Origin: Chitinophaga sp. S165
Lineage (GTDB): Bacteria > Bacteroidota > Bacteroidia > Chitinophagales > Chitinophagaceae
Reading direction: 5' to 3'
Length of the DNA: 64,000 nucleotides
Assembly: GCF_003182155.1 (NCBI RefSeq)
Contig: NZ_QGTG01000001.1
Coordinates: 1,036,390-1,100,389 of the forward strand
Shown here: one piece after another, positions 1 to 9,500 of the stretch
Layout of the letters: the number at the start of each line of letters is the position of its first letter
How positions within the stretch are numbered: the first letter of the stretch is position 1
The notes under the pieces: generated by a model
Databases searched by the model: none
What the model was told of the DNA's origin: nothing
The model's input: only the letters and a program-made list of their open reading frames with translations
Translations under genes and position numbers: made by a program

Positions 1-1844
1 ATTATGCTAAAGACAAGAATGAGATGTTTAATGCGCCTTTATTTGCCCTTTTACTTCCACCTAACGCACCACCTGTATATGATGCAAATCATCAACCTGT
101 CTGGATTGAAGGAAATGAGCCATTCCAAAATCCTTTGGCAGAATTCTTCAAGCGTTATATACATAAAAAGGAAAACCAACTACTTAATCTGCACGCAGCA
201 TATTCTATCCTGGATAATCTTTGGGTTAAACTAAACCTCGGGTATAACAGCACAGACGCTGCTGAAACTCAGATCATTCCTAAAGCCTCACTGAATCCCT
301 ACCTCGTAGACGATATAACTGGCGCGGCTTCGTTCGGCAACAATACTTTCAAAAGTTATCTCGCAGAACCGCAGGCAGAATATCATCGGGGGCTCGGTGA
401 CGGTGAACTTACAATAATGGCAGGAGCATCCTATCAGTATACGACCAACAATACCTTTTTAATTAAGGGACAAGGTTATACTAATGACGCATTGCTTTAT
501 TCTATCGACGGAGCGGCTGTCATCTCTGGTAAACAAACAAACCGCATTGAATATAAATATGGCGCTGTCTTTGGCAGGGCCACGTATAAACTTAGAAACA
601 AGTATATTATTAATCTATCCGGACGACGGGATGGAAGCAGTAAATTCAGCCCTGAAAACCGCTACAGTAATTTCGGAGCTATTGGCGCCGCCTGGATCTT
701 TTCAGAGGAACCCCTTATAAAATCGTCATTGCCATTCCTGAGTTTCGGGAAACTGCGTACAAGTTTTGGTGTTACCGGTAACGACCAGATAGCCGACTAT
801 AAATATCTCGATACATGGTCAGCTACCCTTAACCCCTATCAGGGCATAACACCTATGTCTCCCGATGCGCTTTACAACCCTAATTATAACTGGGAAAGGA
901 CTAAAAAACTGGAAACTGCTCTGGAACTGGAATTTTTCAAAGACCGCCTGGTGACGTCCATCGCCTACTTCCGGAATAGAAGTGACAACCAGCTGCTAGA
1001 TTATAAATTACCGTTTCAGACGGGCTTTGGAAGCATTTTAAGAAATTTTGACGCGTTGGTGCAAAGCAGCGGCTGGGAATTCGCTCTTAGCGGCGACATC
1101 GTAAAAACAAAGTCATTCACTTTAAATGCCGCAGTTAATCTCAGCATTCCCAGAAACAAACTGCTCCGTTTTGTCAACCTCGACAGCTCTTCGTATAACA
1201 GCAGATATGTTATAGGCCAATCGCTGAATGTACTTAACAAGTTTCAGTCCACGGGTGTTTCTCCCGACAACGGACTTTTCTCCCTGACGGACGAAGATGG
1301 CAATGGCCGCTATGATGCTGCAGACTATAAAGTGATAGGCAGTCTCGATCCGAAATACCATGGCGGCATTCAACTGAACATGCGATATAAACAACTCAGC
1401 CTTTCAGTGTTGGGAGATTTTAGAAAACAGCTGGTACCTAATTCTCTTTACAGTACATATCTCAACGGCTTATTCCCTGGATTACCAGGTAATCAGCTGG
1501 ACCTCGTACTTGACCGTTGGCAACAAAAAGGAGATCAGACAAGGTACCCCAGATATTCAACAAGACCAACGGGAGACGTCTATACCACAAAAACCAATAT
1601 TCTATTGTCTGATGAAGCTTATTCCGACGGCAGCTTTTTCAAGTGCAGGAACGTTAGTGTCACTTATACGATAAATTTTGACAAGAACAAGGAAAAGACC
1701 ATTGCAAAAATTATTTTCTTCTGCAATGCACAAAATTTATTCACCCTTACCGGTTATAAAGAAGGCGATCCCGAAACGGCTGGCATATTCTCGTTACCAA
1801 CACTCAGAACAATAACCGGAGGAATGCGAGTCTCAGTACGATAA
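1..1844 (+). CDS. SusC/RagA-family TonB-dependent outer-membrane transporter, C-terminal part
   Basis: This is the C-terminal part of a TonB-dependent outer-membrane beta-barrel that imports glycans or peptides. The reading frame is open to the left edge, so the true start, signal peptide and plug domain lie outside the window. About 613 residues are visible and carry alternating amphipathic barrel strands. Family signatures include the NPNYNWERTKKLE stretch, a metal-binding-like loop DEDGNGRYDAADYKVIG and the late NAQNLFTLTGYKEGDPE segment. The final residues are VSVR rather than the usual terminal aromatic residue, a small oddity. The SusD partner follows after 15 bases, so the two are certainly cotranscribed. 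Substrate cannot be told from what is visible. Confidence 0.93.
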   Translation, partial: YAKDKNEMFNAPLFALLLPPNAPPVYDANHQPVWIEGNEPFQNPLAEFFKRYIHKKENQLLNLHAAYSILDNLWVKLNLGYNSTDAAETQIIPKASLNPYLVDDITGAASFGNNTFKSYLAEPQAEYHRGLGDGELTIMAGASYQYTTNNTFLIKGQGYTNDALLYSIDGAAVISGKQTNRIEYKYGAVFGRATYKLRNKYIINLSGRRDGSSKFSPENRYSNFGAIGAAWIFSEEPLIKSSLPFLSFGKLRTSFGVTGNDQIADYKYLDTWSATLNPYQGITPMSPDALYNPNYNWERTKKLETALELEFFKDRLVTSIAYFRNRSDNQLLDYKLPFQTGFGSILRNFDALVQSSGWEFALSGDIVKTKSFTLNAAVNLSIPRNKLLRFVNLDSSSYNSRYVIGQSLNVLNKFQSTGVSPDNGLFSLTDEDGNGRYDAADYKVIGSLDPKYHGGIQLNMRYKQLSLSVLGDFRKQLVPNSLYSTYLNGLFPGLPGNQLDLVLDRWQQKGDQTRYPRYSTRPTGDVYTTKTNILLSDEAYSDGSFFKCRNVSVTYTINFDKNKEKTIAKIIFFCNAQNLFTLTGYKEGDPETAGIFSLPTLRTITGGMRVSVR

Positions 1845-1859
1845 TTTAAATGATTAAAC

Positions 1860-3263
1860 ATGCGAAATACCTTTATTAAGCATAGCGCCAAACAGCTTTT
1901 ACTAATAATAGTCATCTACTATTGTTCCTCCGGCTGCAATAAGATACTTGATGTGGATAATCCAACCGACAAGATTGTAGGCGACGACTTATTTAAAGAT
2001 AAAGAATCGGCTGAATCAGCCATTCTGGGAATCTACTCTGCTATTTCTGATAATTCCAATATCTTCGCAGGAGCCATCACTTTCTATACCGCTATATATG
2101 GAGATGAGGCTGACTATACTGGGCAAGCCATTTCCAGTCTTGAATTTTACCAGGGCTCTGTTTCAACCACCAATTCATTTATTGAGACCAATTTCTGGGC
2201 CACTACTTATCGTCTCACTTACCAGATTAATGCGTCCCTTGAAATATTGGAAAGCAGTAAATCTTTGCCGCTCGCTACCAAAAATCAACTTAGAGGCGAG
2301 TGCAAATTTTTGCGGGCATTCATTTACTTCCAAATGATCCAGCTATTTGGAGAGGTACCACTTATCACTGGCACAGACTACAGGATGAATGAAAATATGG
2401 GGAGAACAAATATAAATTCCATTAAAGAGCAAATTCTATCAGATCTAACTAGTGCAAAAGAATTGCTTTCAGATGCTTATCCCGGAAATGAAAAGTCAAG
2501 GGCGAATAAGTGGACAGCCGCAACCCTTTTAGCTCGATATTACCTGTATCAACAATCATGGGCAAAAGCAGAGGAAGAAGCATCAGAAATCATCAATACA
2601 GGACATTACCGCCTTACAGAACCTGACAAAGTTTTTCTCGCTAACAGCTCCGAGGCGATATTTCAGATACAACCGGTACGACCAGGATATAACACCATGG
2701 AGGGAAACGCATTTATTCCTTCAGAATTAGCAAGACCCTCCTATACACTGACAATGTCGCTGATCAATGCTTTTGAACTGAATGACAAACGGTGGCCAGC
2801 ATGGGTTAAAAGCAAAGAGGTAAACGGAACTACCTATTATTATCCCTTTAAGTATAAAAAAAAGGTTGACTTCTCTTCTAACTTCAGTCTGACAGAGTAC
2901 AGTATGATATTCCGTCTTAGCGAAGTATTATTGATCCGTGCCGAAAGTCGTGTATTCATTGATCTCTTACCCGATGCTATTGCAGATCTGGACACCATCA
3001 GGCAACGCGCAGGATTACCGCTTATCAGCGTTACTTATCCGGGAATATCCGGCATTGAGCTAATTGAAAAAATACAACAAGAAAGAAGAATAGAATTTTT
3101 TACCGAATGCGGCCACCGTTGGTTTGATCTCAAAAGAACCGGTAAGGCATATACGACATTACTTACAATGAAACCTAGCTGGAAAGTAGAAAACGGCCTA
3201 TGGCCAATACCGCAGGCACAAATATCCTTAAACCCAAATCTTGACCAGAACCCAGGATATTAA
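1860..3263 (+). CDS. SusD/RagB-family nutrient-binding outer-membrane lipoprotein
   Basis: This is the surface lipoprotein that caps the SusC channel and binds its ligand. The N-terminus is a hydrophobic signal with a lipobox ending SSGC, followed by the typical KILDVDNPTDKI segment. The 467-residue protein has the helical TPR-like SusD fold features: the AEAKFLRA-like motif appears as RGECKFLRAFIYFQMIQLFGEVPL, and the C-terminal RRIEFFTECGHRWFDLKRTG block is highly typical. It ends in LNPNLDQNPGY, the standard SusD tail. It sits 15 bases behind the SusC gene and is followed by a hairpin terminator, so the visible operon ends here. No glycosidase follows, so the substrate remains unknown. Confidence 0.95.
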   Translation: MRNTFIKHSAKQLLLIIVIYYCSSGCNKILDVDNPTDKIVGDDLFKDKESAESAILGIYSAISDNSNIFAGAITFYTAIYGDEADYTGQAISSLEFYQGSVSTTNSFIETNFWATTYRLTYQINASLEILESSKSLPLATKNQLRGECKFLRAFIYFQMIQLFGEVPLITGTDYRMNENMGRTNINSIKEQILSDLTSAKELLSDAYPGNEKSRANKWTAATLLARYYLYQQSWAKAEEEASEIINTGHYRLTEPDKVFLANSSEAIFQIQPVRPGYNTMEGNAFIPSELARPSYTLTMSLINAFELNDKRWPAWVKSKEVNGTTYYYPFKYKKKVDFSSNFSLTEYSMIFRLSEVLLIRAESRVFIDLLPDAIADLDTIRQRAGLPLISVTYPGISGIELIEKIQQERRIEFFTECGHRWFDLKRTGKAYTTLLTMKPSWKVENGLWPIPQAQISLNPNLDQNPGY

Positions 3264-3287
3264 TTAAGTTATAAACAAACAAAAATT

Positions 3288-3319
3288 ACAACACCAGGTG
3301 TTTCGTCTCCTGGTGTTGT
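3288..3319. terminator. Probable bidirectional intrinsic terminator
   Basis: A perfect 11-bp stem (3288-3298 with 3309-3319) encloses a 10-nt loop. Read on the minus strand it is followed by a T-rich tract (the A-rich stretch 3271-3285 on the plus strand). It therefore serves the small minus-strand gene ending at 3332, and probably also the SusD gene ending at 3263. Confidence 0.8.
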
Positions 3320-3331
3320 CCAATCTATTTC

Positions 3332-3586
3332 TCAAAAGCTTGGATACTCTCCTGTAGTATAAACATGGGTAGCCCCTTGCGCTCGGAGACAAACAGTGGG
3401 TTGCGAACCAGAACAAAGCGTTTGCGCCTGTGCCTGCGTCTGATTCACAAGGACAAGCTCATTATCCCAGTTGATCCAGTTGTAGGTAATATCAGCAGAA
3501 GAATACGTAGAAACACTAGATGCCACAGCGCCGCTAACTCCTGCTACAGCAGCGAGGATTGCAAAGAGAAGTTTGATTTTTTTCAT
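3332..3586 (-). CDS. Small secreted protein, DUF6520-like
   Basis: An 84-residue protein begins with MKKIKLLFAILAAVAGVSGAVAS, a clear signal peptide with a likely cleavage near A22. The mature part is about 60 residues and holds exactly two cysteines, in TLCSGSQPTVCLR, which could form one disulfide. Size, signal and cysteine spacing resemble the DUF6520 family of small exported Bacteroidota proteins; the assignment is from memory of the family pattern and is not certain. Function is unknown. The next minus-strand gene upstream (3965-4393) is a MauE/DoxX-like membrane protein of the type linked to thiol redox, so the two may work together. That functional link is inference. Confidence 0.6.
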   Translation of the reverse strand: MKKIKLLFAILAAVAGVSGAVASSVSTYSSADITYNWINWDNELVLVNQTQAQAQTLCSGSQPTVCLRAQGATHVYTTGEYPSF

Positions 3587-3964
3587 ACGATTGCTTATTT
3601 GTAATTGAGGATTGAAGAGTTATTTTGAAACTGAACGGCACTAAAGAACATAGCACCGCTTCATGATGTGCAATCATTTTCTCTCTCTACTGATTTAAAG
3701 GTATAGCTCCCCCATCATGCTAACTGAAGACCCAATTAGCTAGTCACATTTTAAAGCTCATGGTCAGGGGAAATTGCGCGCTGGATTTCATTTCCAGCGC
3801 AATGCAACCTTTACAATCAATGCAAATAAATTTGTTCCGAAAACTTAACTGTTACCTGTCAAAGTATAAATGTCAATTTTTATTGTCCCTATACGTAAGC
3901 GATTACTCTTTATTATATGTCATATCAACAAGCATTATTCTAATAATGTTTTGCGTTCTTAAAA
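3587..3964. other. Intergenic region with one small hairpin
   Basis: No convincing gene is seen in these 378 bases. There is an 8-bp perfect stem (3778-3785 with 3793-3800) with further pairing on either side, but no T-tract follows it, so a terminator role is doubtful. A plus-strand frame at 3760-3984 has hydrophobic but low-complexity content and no family resemblance. Confidence 0.5.
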
Positions 3965-4393
3965 TTAAGCTGATTTTCTTCTGAACTGCTGTTCGAGGTA
4001 TATAGCAGTAAAGCCTACTGCAAGAAAGAAGATATTGAAGATCAGATGTTGCCCCCACGTAAACTTTGAGATCACTCCCCCACAGGTACAGGGAATTTTA
4101 CCGTAGTAGTTGAGTTTGATCAGGATGATATATCCCGTAAAACATATCATCATTGCCGTTGCAAAGAACATCCCGATCCTTCTGAAAGGAATAGTCATCA
4201 TCAAAATAGCCGCAAATATTTCGGCTGACGGAATGCCCCATACCAGTAGAGGTGTAAACTTGTCAGGAAATGGCTGCTTATTCATCTGAAGAACAAAAAT
4301 GTCGTAATTCATCAGTTTGGATACTGCTGCGTAAACGAACATGCCCGTGAATAAAAAGTAACAGATCAAAAGTACAGCATCCCTGGTTTTCAT
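3965..4393 (-). CDS. MauE/DoxX-family redox-associated membrane protein
   Basis: This is a 142-residue integral membrane protein with four hydrophobic segments, starting at the ATG at 4393 (MKTRDAV). An in-frame ATG further upstream would add 30 residues with no family character, so the shorter form is preferred. The first helix contains the FVYAAVSKLMNYDIF pattern typical of MauE/DoxX proteins, and a cysteine pair appears in KIPCTCGGV just before the last helix. Relatives are associated with methylamine dehydrogenase maturation or thiol-disulfide exchange. In Bacteroidota such proteins often sit next to small secreted cysteine-containing proteins, as here with the gene at 3332-3586. The precise role is unknown. 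Confidence 0.75.
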   Translation of the reverse strand: MKTRDAVLLICYFLFTGMFVYAAVSKLMNYDIFVLQMNKQPFPDKFTPLLVWGIPSAEIFAAILMMTIPFRRIGMFFATAMMICFTGYIILIKLNYYGKIPCTCGGVISKFTWGQHLIFNIFFLAVGFTAIYLEQQFRRKSA

Positions 4394-4658
4394 ACTAACC
4401 ATGTGTGTGAGCAGTTTAATTGAATGTCCCCTAAAAATTATAAGTCCCTCTAAAATGAATGGAAAAGCAAAGCAGAGCAACAAGGTAATTTTTTTTCATT
4501 ACAACTTAGTTAATCCTATGTTAATGAAGAATATCTTTTACCTTGACCTGCTTTCTTTTACTGTCGGCTGTTGTAGCGGGAATTGCGGGGTGAGTGAGGA
4601 ACTGTTCTGTTACCGGGGCTTTAATTACTATAAAGGGATTGTTATTAAAATTTGAAGA

Positions 4659-4982
4659 TCAACCTCTTTGATAGATGACCCTGTTTTCGAATTCTCCGGT
4701 CACTACCCTGCCATAGACAGTCTTCGTCCAACCGTTCTCAAAACCATGATTGTTAGCGATCAGGAATCCTTTGTTAGCGTCTTTCTTCACAATCTTATGT
4801 GCGTCAATGTAACGGCCGCGTACCTTGCAGAATACGATATCTCCGATCGTGTATTCGTCCGCCTTTGAAAACGTAAGCAGGGTCCCGCTCTTTAAAATAG
4901 GCAACATGGAATTTCCAAATGCCTTCATCCTTCCCGTCCCGGCTGTCTGCAGCTCGCCTTTTAATCTTTCGTATTTATTCAT
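4659..4982 (-). CDS. Small S24/S26-like serine peptidase
   Basis: A 107-residue single-domain protein resembles the LexA/signal-peptidase (S24/S26) catalytic fold. The serine motif is GNSMLPILKSG near residues 23-33, and GDIVFCKVRGRYIDAHKIVKK contains the region where the catalytic lysine normally lies. There is no DNA-binding domain and no membrane anchor, so it is neither a full repressor nor an ordinary leader peptidase. Short stand-alone members of this type occur in phage-like and bacterial contexts and their substrates are generally unknown. It stands alone between a 5' neighbour with a dyad array and the MauE-like gene. Confidence 0.7.
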   Translation of the reverse strand: MNKYERLKGELQTAGTGRMKAFGNSMLPILKSGTLLTFSKADEYTIGDIVFCKVRGRYIDAHKIVKKDANKGFLIANNHGFENGWTKTVYGRVVTGEFENRVIYQRG

Positions 4983-5093
4983 CTTGTTAAAAATTATAAT
5001 GCAAAATTATAATAAATATTATATTGCGCCTTCACTCTCTATCATTATTAATGATATTAAGTCCCGACTTCGCCTAAAGACTGATACAACCAG

Positions 5094-5191
5094 CTTTATA
5101 CAAGGTTTATACAAGCTTTATCTTACGTTCATCCTACGTCTTTGAACGTAGGATGAACGTAAGATAAAGCTTGTATAAACCTTGTATGATC
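5094..5191. repeat. 11-bp-period dyad array with a 42-bp perfect inverted repeat
   Basis: Bases 5098-5139 are the exact reverse complement of 5146-5187, giving a 42-bp perfect stem with a 6-base loop. Each arm is made of 11-bp units: ctttatacaag, gtttatacaag, ctttatcttac, gttcatcctac on the left and gtaggatgaac, gtaagataaag, cttgtataaac, cttgtatgatc on the right. It lies between the peptidase gene and the 3' end of the AraC gene. No T-tract follows, so it is not a standard terminator. A similar but less perfect element lies at 19530-19650. Confidence 0.9.
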
Positions 5192-5260
5192 ACGAAAATG
5201 TAGAAGCTTATACCAGGTTCAAATGGTTCAATAACAGCGAACATACCCAGGATACAGCCT

Positions 5261-5293
5261 TCATATGAACCTTATATGGAACTCATATCCCAT
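5261..5293. repeat. Short 11-bp-unit array overlapping the AraC gene's stop
   Basis: Three related 11-bp units follow each other exactly: tcatatgaacc, ttatatggaac, tcatatcccat. The array covers the last codons and the stop of the minus-strand regulator gene (stop at 5272). It lies 70 bases from the 42-bp dyad array and has the same 11-bp period. Confidence 0.55.
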
Positions 5294-6204
5294 TCCTCTT
5301 CCGCCTGAAAAGCGCCCTTCCTTCTCAATCCCCTGTACTGCTCCGGAGAAATATGCATGGTCTTTTTGAATAAACGGGAAAAATGATAGGGATCGTCATA
5401 ACCGGTAGCTGCCGCCACATCTTTCACTTTCATGCCGGTAGTATATAACAACAGGCAGGCCTCCTGCAACTTAAGATGAATGAAATAATTCAGCGGCGAC
5501 ATCCCCGTCGCCTTCTTGAATAAATTTGAAAAATGCGATGGCGACAGATCACACTTCTGTGCAAGTTCATCTACCGTAAGCGTAGCAGACAAATGCTGTT
5601 GCATATACTTGATCGTACCCTCTATCCTGTTCTGTGCTTCTTTCTTTTCTACACATTCTTTTTCAGGAAAAAGGAACGAAGAGATGAAATGATACAAACA
5701 TAGATGCGCCTTACTAAGATTGTCCTTTCCAAATCCCATCTTCAGACTTTGGTACATAATATCCCATAACTGGATACCGGCTTCATTTGATTGTATATGC
5801 CGCGGCCCGTCCAGCAATCCGATATTAAAGCCCTTATTAAAGCTCTCAATATCATTACTGCAGAAATGCACCCAGTAAATGGTCCAGGGATTTTTATCGT
5901 CTGATCCATAACACAAACGGGCTTTGGTAGCAGGCACGATCACAAATTCATTTAATCCCAATTCAAAACGCCTGTCATTCACTGAATACCAACCTTTTCC
6001 TTTCACACAGTATAACAGGATATTATCCGGACAGCCGTTCTTTCTCTCCCTGTAATGGAACGCTGCTTTGGGAAAATAACCTATATGCGTAATGTATAGC
6101 TGACCTAATACGGGATTTGTTTTAATGGCATTTTTCCAGACGGTGTCGGGGAGACTGATCATACGCTCTCCTTCAAAACCGTCTTTTCGTTTTACAGTTT
6201 TCAT
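5272..6204 (-). CDS. AraC-family transcriptional regulator of the fucoside utilisation locus
   Basis: A 310-residue one-component regulator. Residues about 30-170 form a cupin-like sugar-sensing domain (NILLYCVKGKGWYSVNDRRF and the following FVIVPATKARLCYG). Residues about 190-300 form the double helix-turn-helix of AraC proteins, with LTVDELAQKCDLSPSHFSNLF as the first helix pair and VAAATGYDDPYHFSRLFKK as the highly conserved second. It is transcribed away from the SusC/SusD/GH95 operon starting at 6572, and the 367-base divergent region carries three copies of a direct repeat. By established behaviour of the family it most likely activates that operon in response to a fucose-containing sugar; the ligand is inferred from the neighbouring GH95 gene. 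Confidence 0.92.
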   Translation of the reverse strand: MKTVKRKDGFEGERMISLPDTVWKNAIKTNPVLGQLYITHIGYFPKAAFHYRERKNGCPDNILLYCVKGKGWYSVNDRRFELGLNEFVIVPATKARLCYGSDDKNPWTIYWVHFCSNDIESFNKGFNIGLLDGPRHIQSNEAGIQLWDIMYQSLKMGFGKDNLSKAHLCLYHFISSFLFPEKECVEKKEAQNRIEGTIKYMQQHLSATLTVDELAQKCDLSPSHFSNLFKKATGMSPLNYFIHLKLQEACLLLYTTGMKVKDVAAATGYDDPYHFSRLFKKTMHISPEQYRGLRRKGAFQAEEEWDMSSI

Positions 6205-6221
6205 AACGCTACATGTATTAT

Positions 6222-6402
6222 ATTAACTTAGCACAATACTATCTTGACATAGGCAAAATCAGAGTATTCTACATTTCTCATAACCGGCGAATATTAAATT
6301 ACCTTAGGCCAATACTATCTTCTCTTAGTCCGGATCTGGCGGTATAACTCCACTCATAACGTGTTAAATAGTAAATTACCATAGGCCAATACTATCTTGA
6401 CA
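6222..6402. promoter_or_regulatory. Three direct-repeat candidate AraC operator sites
   Basis: The sequence aatactatctt occurs at 6235-6245, 6311-6321 and 6388-6398. Copies two and three share the longer form taggccaatactatctt preceded by taaattacc; copy one is a diverged version. Repeat starts are 76 and 77 bases apart, about seven helical turns. All three lie between the regulator's start codon (6204) and the operon start (6572) in the same orientation, which is typical for AraC-family half-site tandems. Confidence 0.7.
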
Positions 6403-6506
6403 GGGCTTATTTTTGGTATCAAAGCAAGTTAACAATTTTGTGCAAAATCGTAGGATAATCCATCAAAATAAATGAATGTTCCATTTCCCTGACATCTCTC
6501 ATAAGA

Positions 6507-6514
6507 TAGTTTTG
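6507..6514 (+). promoter_or_regulatory. Putative -7 element of the SusC operon
   Basis: TAGTTTTG matches the Bacteroidota -7 consensus TAnnTTTG and lies 58 bases before the SusC start codon. No TTTG is seen about 20 bases upstream, consistent with a promoter that depends on an activator bound at the repeats ending near 6402. Confidence 0.45.
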
Positions 6515-6571
6515 TTTGCAATTCCATGTATGATCTAGTTTTATTCACTCATTTTTCCTAAAGACTGGTTT

Positions 6572-9500
6572 ATGCCAAAATCTCTGTCTGTGTCCCGGTC
6601 CCGGACATTTAAATCCGCGTGCCTGTTTTTTCTATTATCCACATTCCTTGCCTACAATGCTGTTGCACAACAAACACAAAAACTAACCGTTACCGGAACT
6701 ATCACAGATACTTCCGGTGCAAAACTTGAAGGCGTAAGCATTGTCGCCGAAAACAAGAAGAATGTAGCCACCATGAGTAACTCAAACGGAAAGTTTGTAC
6801 TCGATGTTGAACCAGGTACTATGCTCAGATTCTCATTCATAGGGTTTGAGCAACAATTCATTTCAATAACAGCTAACACAAAGGTGATCAACCTTGTACT
6901 GAAGCCTTCCACCTTCAGTGCCGAAGAAGTGGTAGTTGTAGCGTATGGAAGAAAACAAAGGAAAGAAGCTGTTGTAGGATCAGTTACAAGTATTGATCCC
7001 GCCGCACTGAAGATCCCCGCCAGTAATCTTACCAATGCGATGGCCGGACAAATTGCCGGTATGGTCGCATTCCAACGCGGCGGTCAGCCTGGTCTGGACA
7101 ATTCAAATTTCTTCATCCGTGGGGTGACCACATTTGGTTACAGTGCCAGTCCGCTGATATTGGTAGACAACGTTGAATTGACTTCCAACGATCTCGCACG
7201 CCTGCAGGTAGACGACATCGCCAGTTTCTCTATCTTAAAAGATGCCAGCGCTGCTGCACTCTATGGCGCCAGAGGCGCAAATGGTGTTATCCTTGTTACC
7301 ACCAAAGAAGGTAAGATCGGTAAAGCCCGCATGAACTTCCGTTACGAACGTTCTATCTCCAAACCTACACAAACGGTGAAACTGGCTGATCCTGTTACCT
7401 ACATGAAGCTGTATAATGAGGCACTGACAACGCGTAATCCGCTTGCCAAGCCACAATACACGCCCAACGACATCATCAACACCCAGGCTACTATGGACGG
7501 CGCTGCCGGCAGCAATCCTTATGTAAACCCTGCTGTTGACTGGATGTCTACCTTGTTTAAAAATCAAACCACCACACAACGCGCAAACTTCAATGTGCAG
7601 GGAGGTACGGAAGCAGCCAGGTATTATATAGCCGGATCTTACGACAGGGACAATGGTATCTTACAGGTGAACCCCGTTAATAATTTCAACTCTTCCATGA
7701 AGTTTGAAAACTATCAATTACGTTCCAACGTCAACGTTAAGCTGACTAAAACAACGGAAGCAGTTGTTCGCTTATGGGGAAACTTCAATGATTATACAGG
7801 ACCTATCACCGACGATCAGTCAGGTTTTGCCAGTGACATGTACGACAGGGCTTTGCATACCAGCCCGGTAGCTTTCCCGGCTTATTTTCCGGCAGATAGC
7901 TCTAATCTGCTCACCAAACACATTCTTTTCGGTAATTCCCTGACCACTTCAGGCGGCTTGCAAAACAATCCTTATGCAGCCCTTATGTATGGCTATAAAG
8001 CATTTTCAGAATCAAAGCTGTCCGCACAGTTTGAAGTGAACCAGAACTTCAACTTCATCACAGAAGGCCTGGCTTTTCATGGTTTATTCAGCACGAACAG
8101 GTATTCCTATTTCGATCTGAGAAGGGCCTATAAGCCATTTTTCTACGACGTAGACAACTACGATCAGACAGCGAATACATACACGCTTACCTGGCTTAAT
8201 AATCAACCAGGACAAGCACAGGAATTCCTCAGTTACTATCCCGGTAGCAAGAATGTAAACACATTCCTTTATCTACAGGGTAGCCTCGACTATGCAAGAG
8301 CTTTCGGCAAGCACAATATCAGCGCTGCACTGATCGGTACGCGTCAGCAGAAGCTGAATGCCGATGCGAATGATCCTAACACAGGAAATCCATCCTTACA
8401 GTACTCACTGCCTTACCGCAACCTCGGACTGGCGGGTAGAGCTACTTATTCATTCGCCAGCAAATACTATCTGGAGTTCAACTTCGGTTACAACGGATCT
8501 GAACGTTTCTCCACCCAATATCGCTGGGGCTTCTTCCCTACTGTTGGTGCAGGCTGGGTAATATCTAACGAGAAGTTCTGGAAAGGAGGCATAGCAGACG
8601 TTGTTACGAGATTGAAACTGAGAGGTAGCTATGGTCTTGTAGGAAACGACAACATCGACAATACCCGTTTCTATTATCTGTCCAACGTTACACCCGATGA
8701 TGTAAATGGTCCGTCTGCTGTTTTTGGTACCAACAATAATGTGAAGATGTACGGTACCACCATACAGAATTATCCTAATCCTGGTGTAACATGGGAAACT
8801 TCACGTAAGGCTAATCTCGCGGCAGAGATCACATTATTCGATCATCTGAACATCACAGCTGAGATCTATAATGAATACAGATATAACATCCTGCAACCAC
8901 GCGGATATATCCCTGTTACCAACGGTCTTGAAGCACAGGTTAAATCCAACGTGGGTACCGCTTATGCAAAAGGACTTGATCTGAACATTAATTATAAACA
9001 GAACATTTCAAAAGATGTATGGGCTTCTGTAATGGGTAACCTCACAGTTACTTCCAATCGTTACGGCCGTTATGAAGAACCTCAGTACAAATATGACTAT
9101 CGCTTCCAGACAGGCAGGCCGATCAATCAGCCTTTCGGCTATATCGCGGAAAGATTATTTGTAGATGATAAAGAAGCTGCTAATTCTCCTACCCAGTTAT
9201 TCGGTAGCTCTCCGTTACCAATTGGAGGCGATATCAAATACAGGGACGTTAACAAAGACGGTATCATTAACCAGGACGATCAGGTGCCTATCGGATTGCC
9301 TACCACACCGCAGATCATCTACGGCTTCGGTTTTTCTATGGGTTACAAAAACTTTGACCTGAATGCATTCTTCCAGGGGCTTGCTAGAGAATCTTTCTTC
9401 ATCAATGCTACATCAGAAGATGACAGGTATCGTGGCAAATATGGTACTGCTCCATTTGTGAACAATGCCCAGATCTTACAGGCTTATGCTGATGACCATT

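Noticed and set aside
3760..3984. Small plus-strand hydrophobic gene
   Set aside because: No family resemblance, no clear start context, and it overlaps the end of the MauE-like gene.
5094..5191. CRISPR array or ordinary transcription terminator
   Set aside because: Units are 11 bp and contiguous without spacers, and no T-tract follows the stem.
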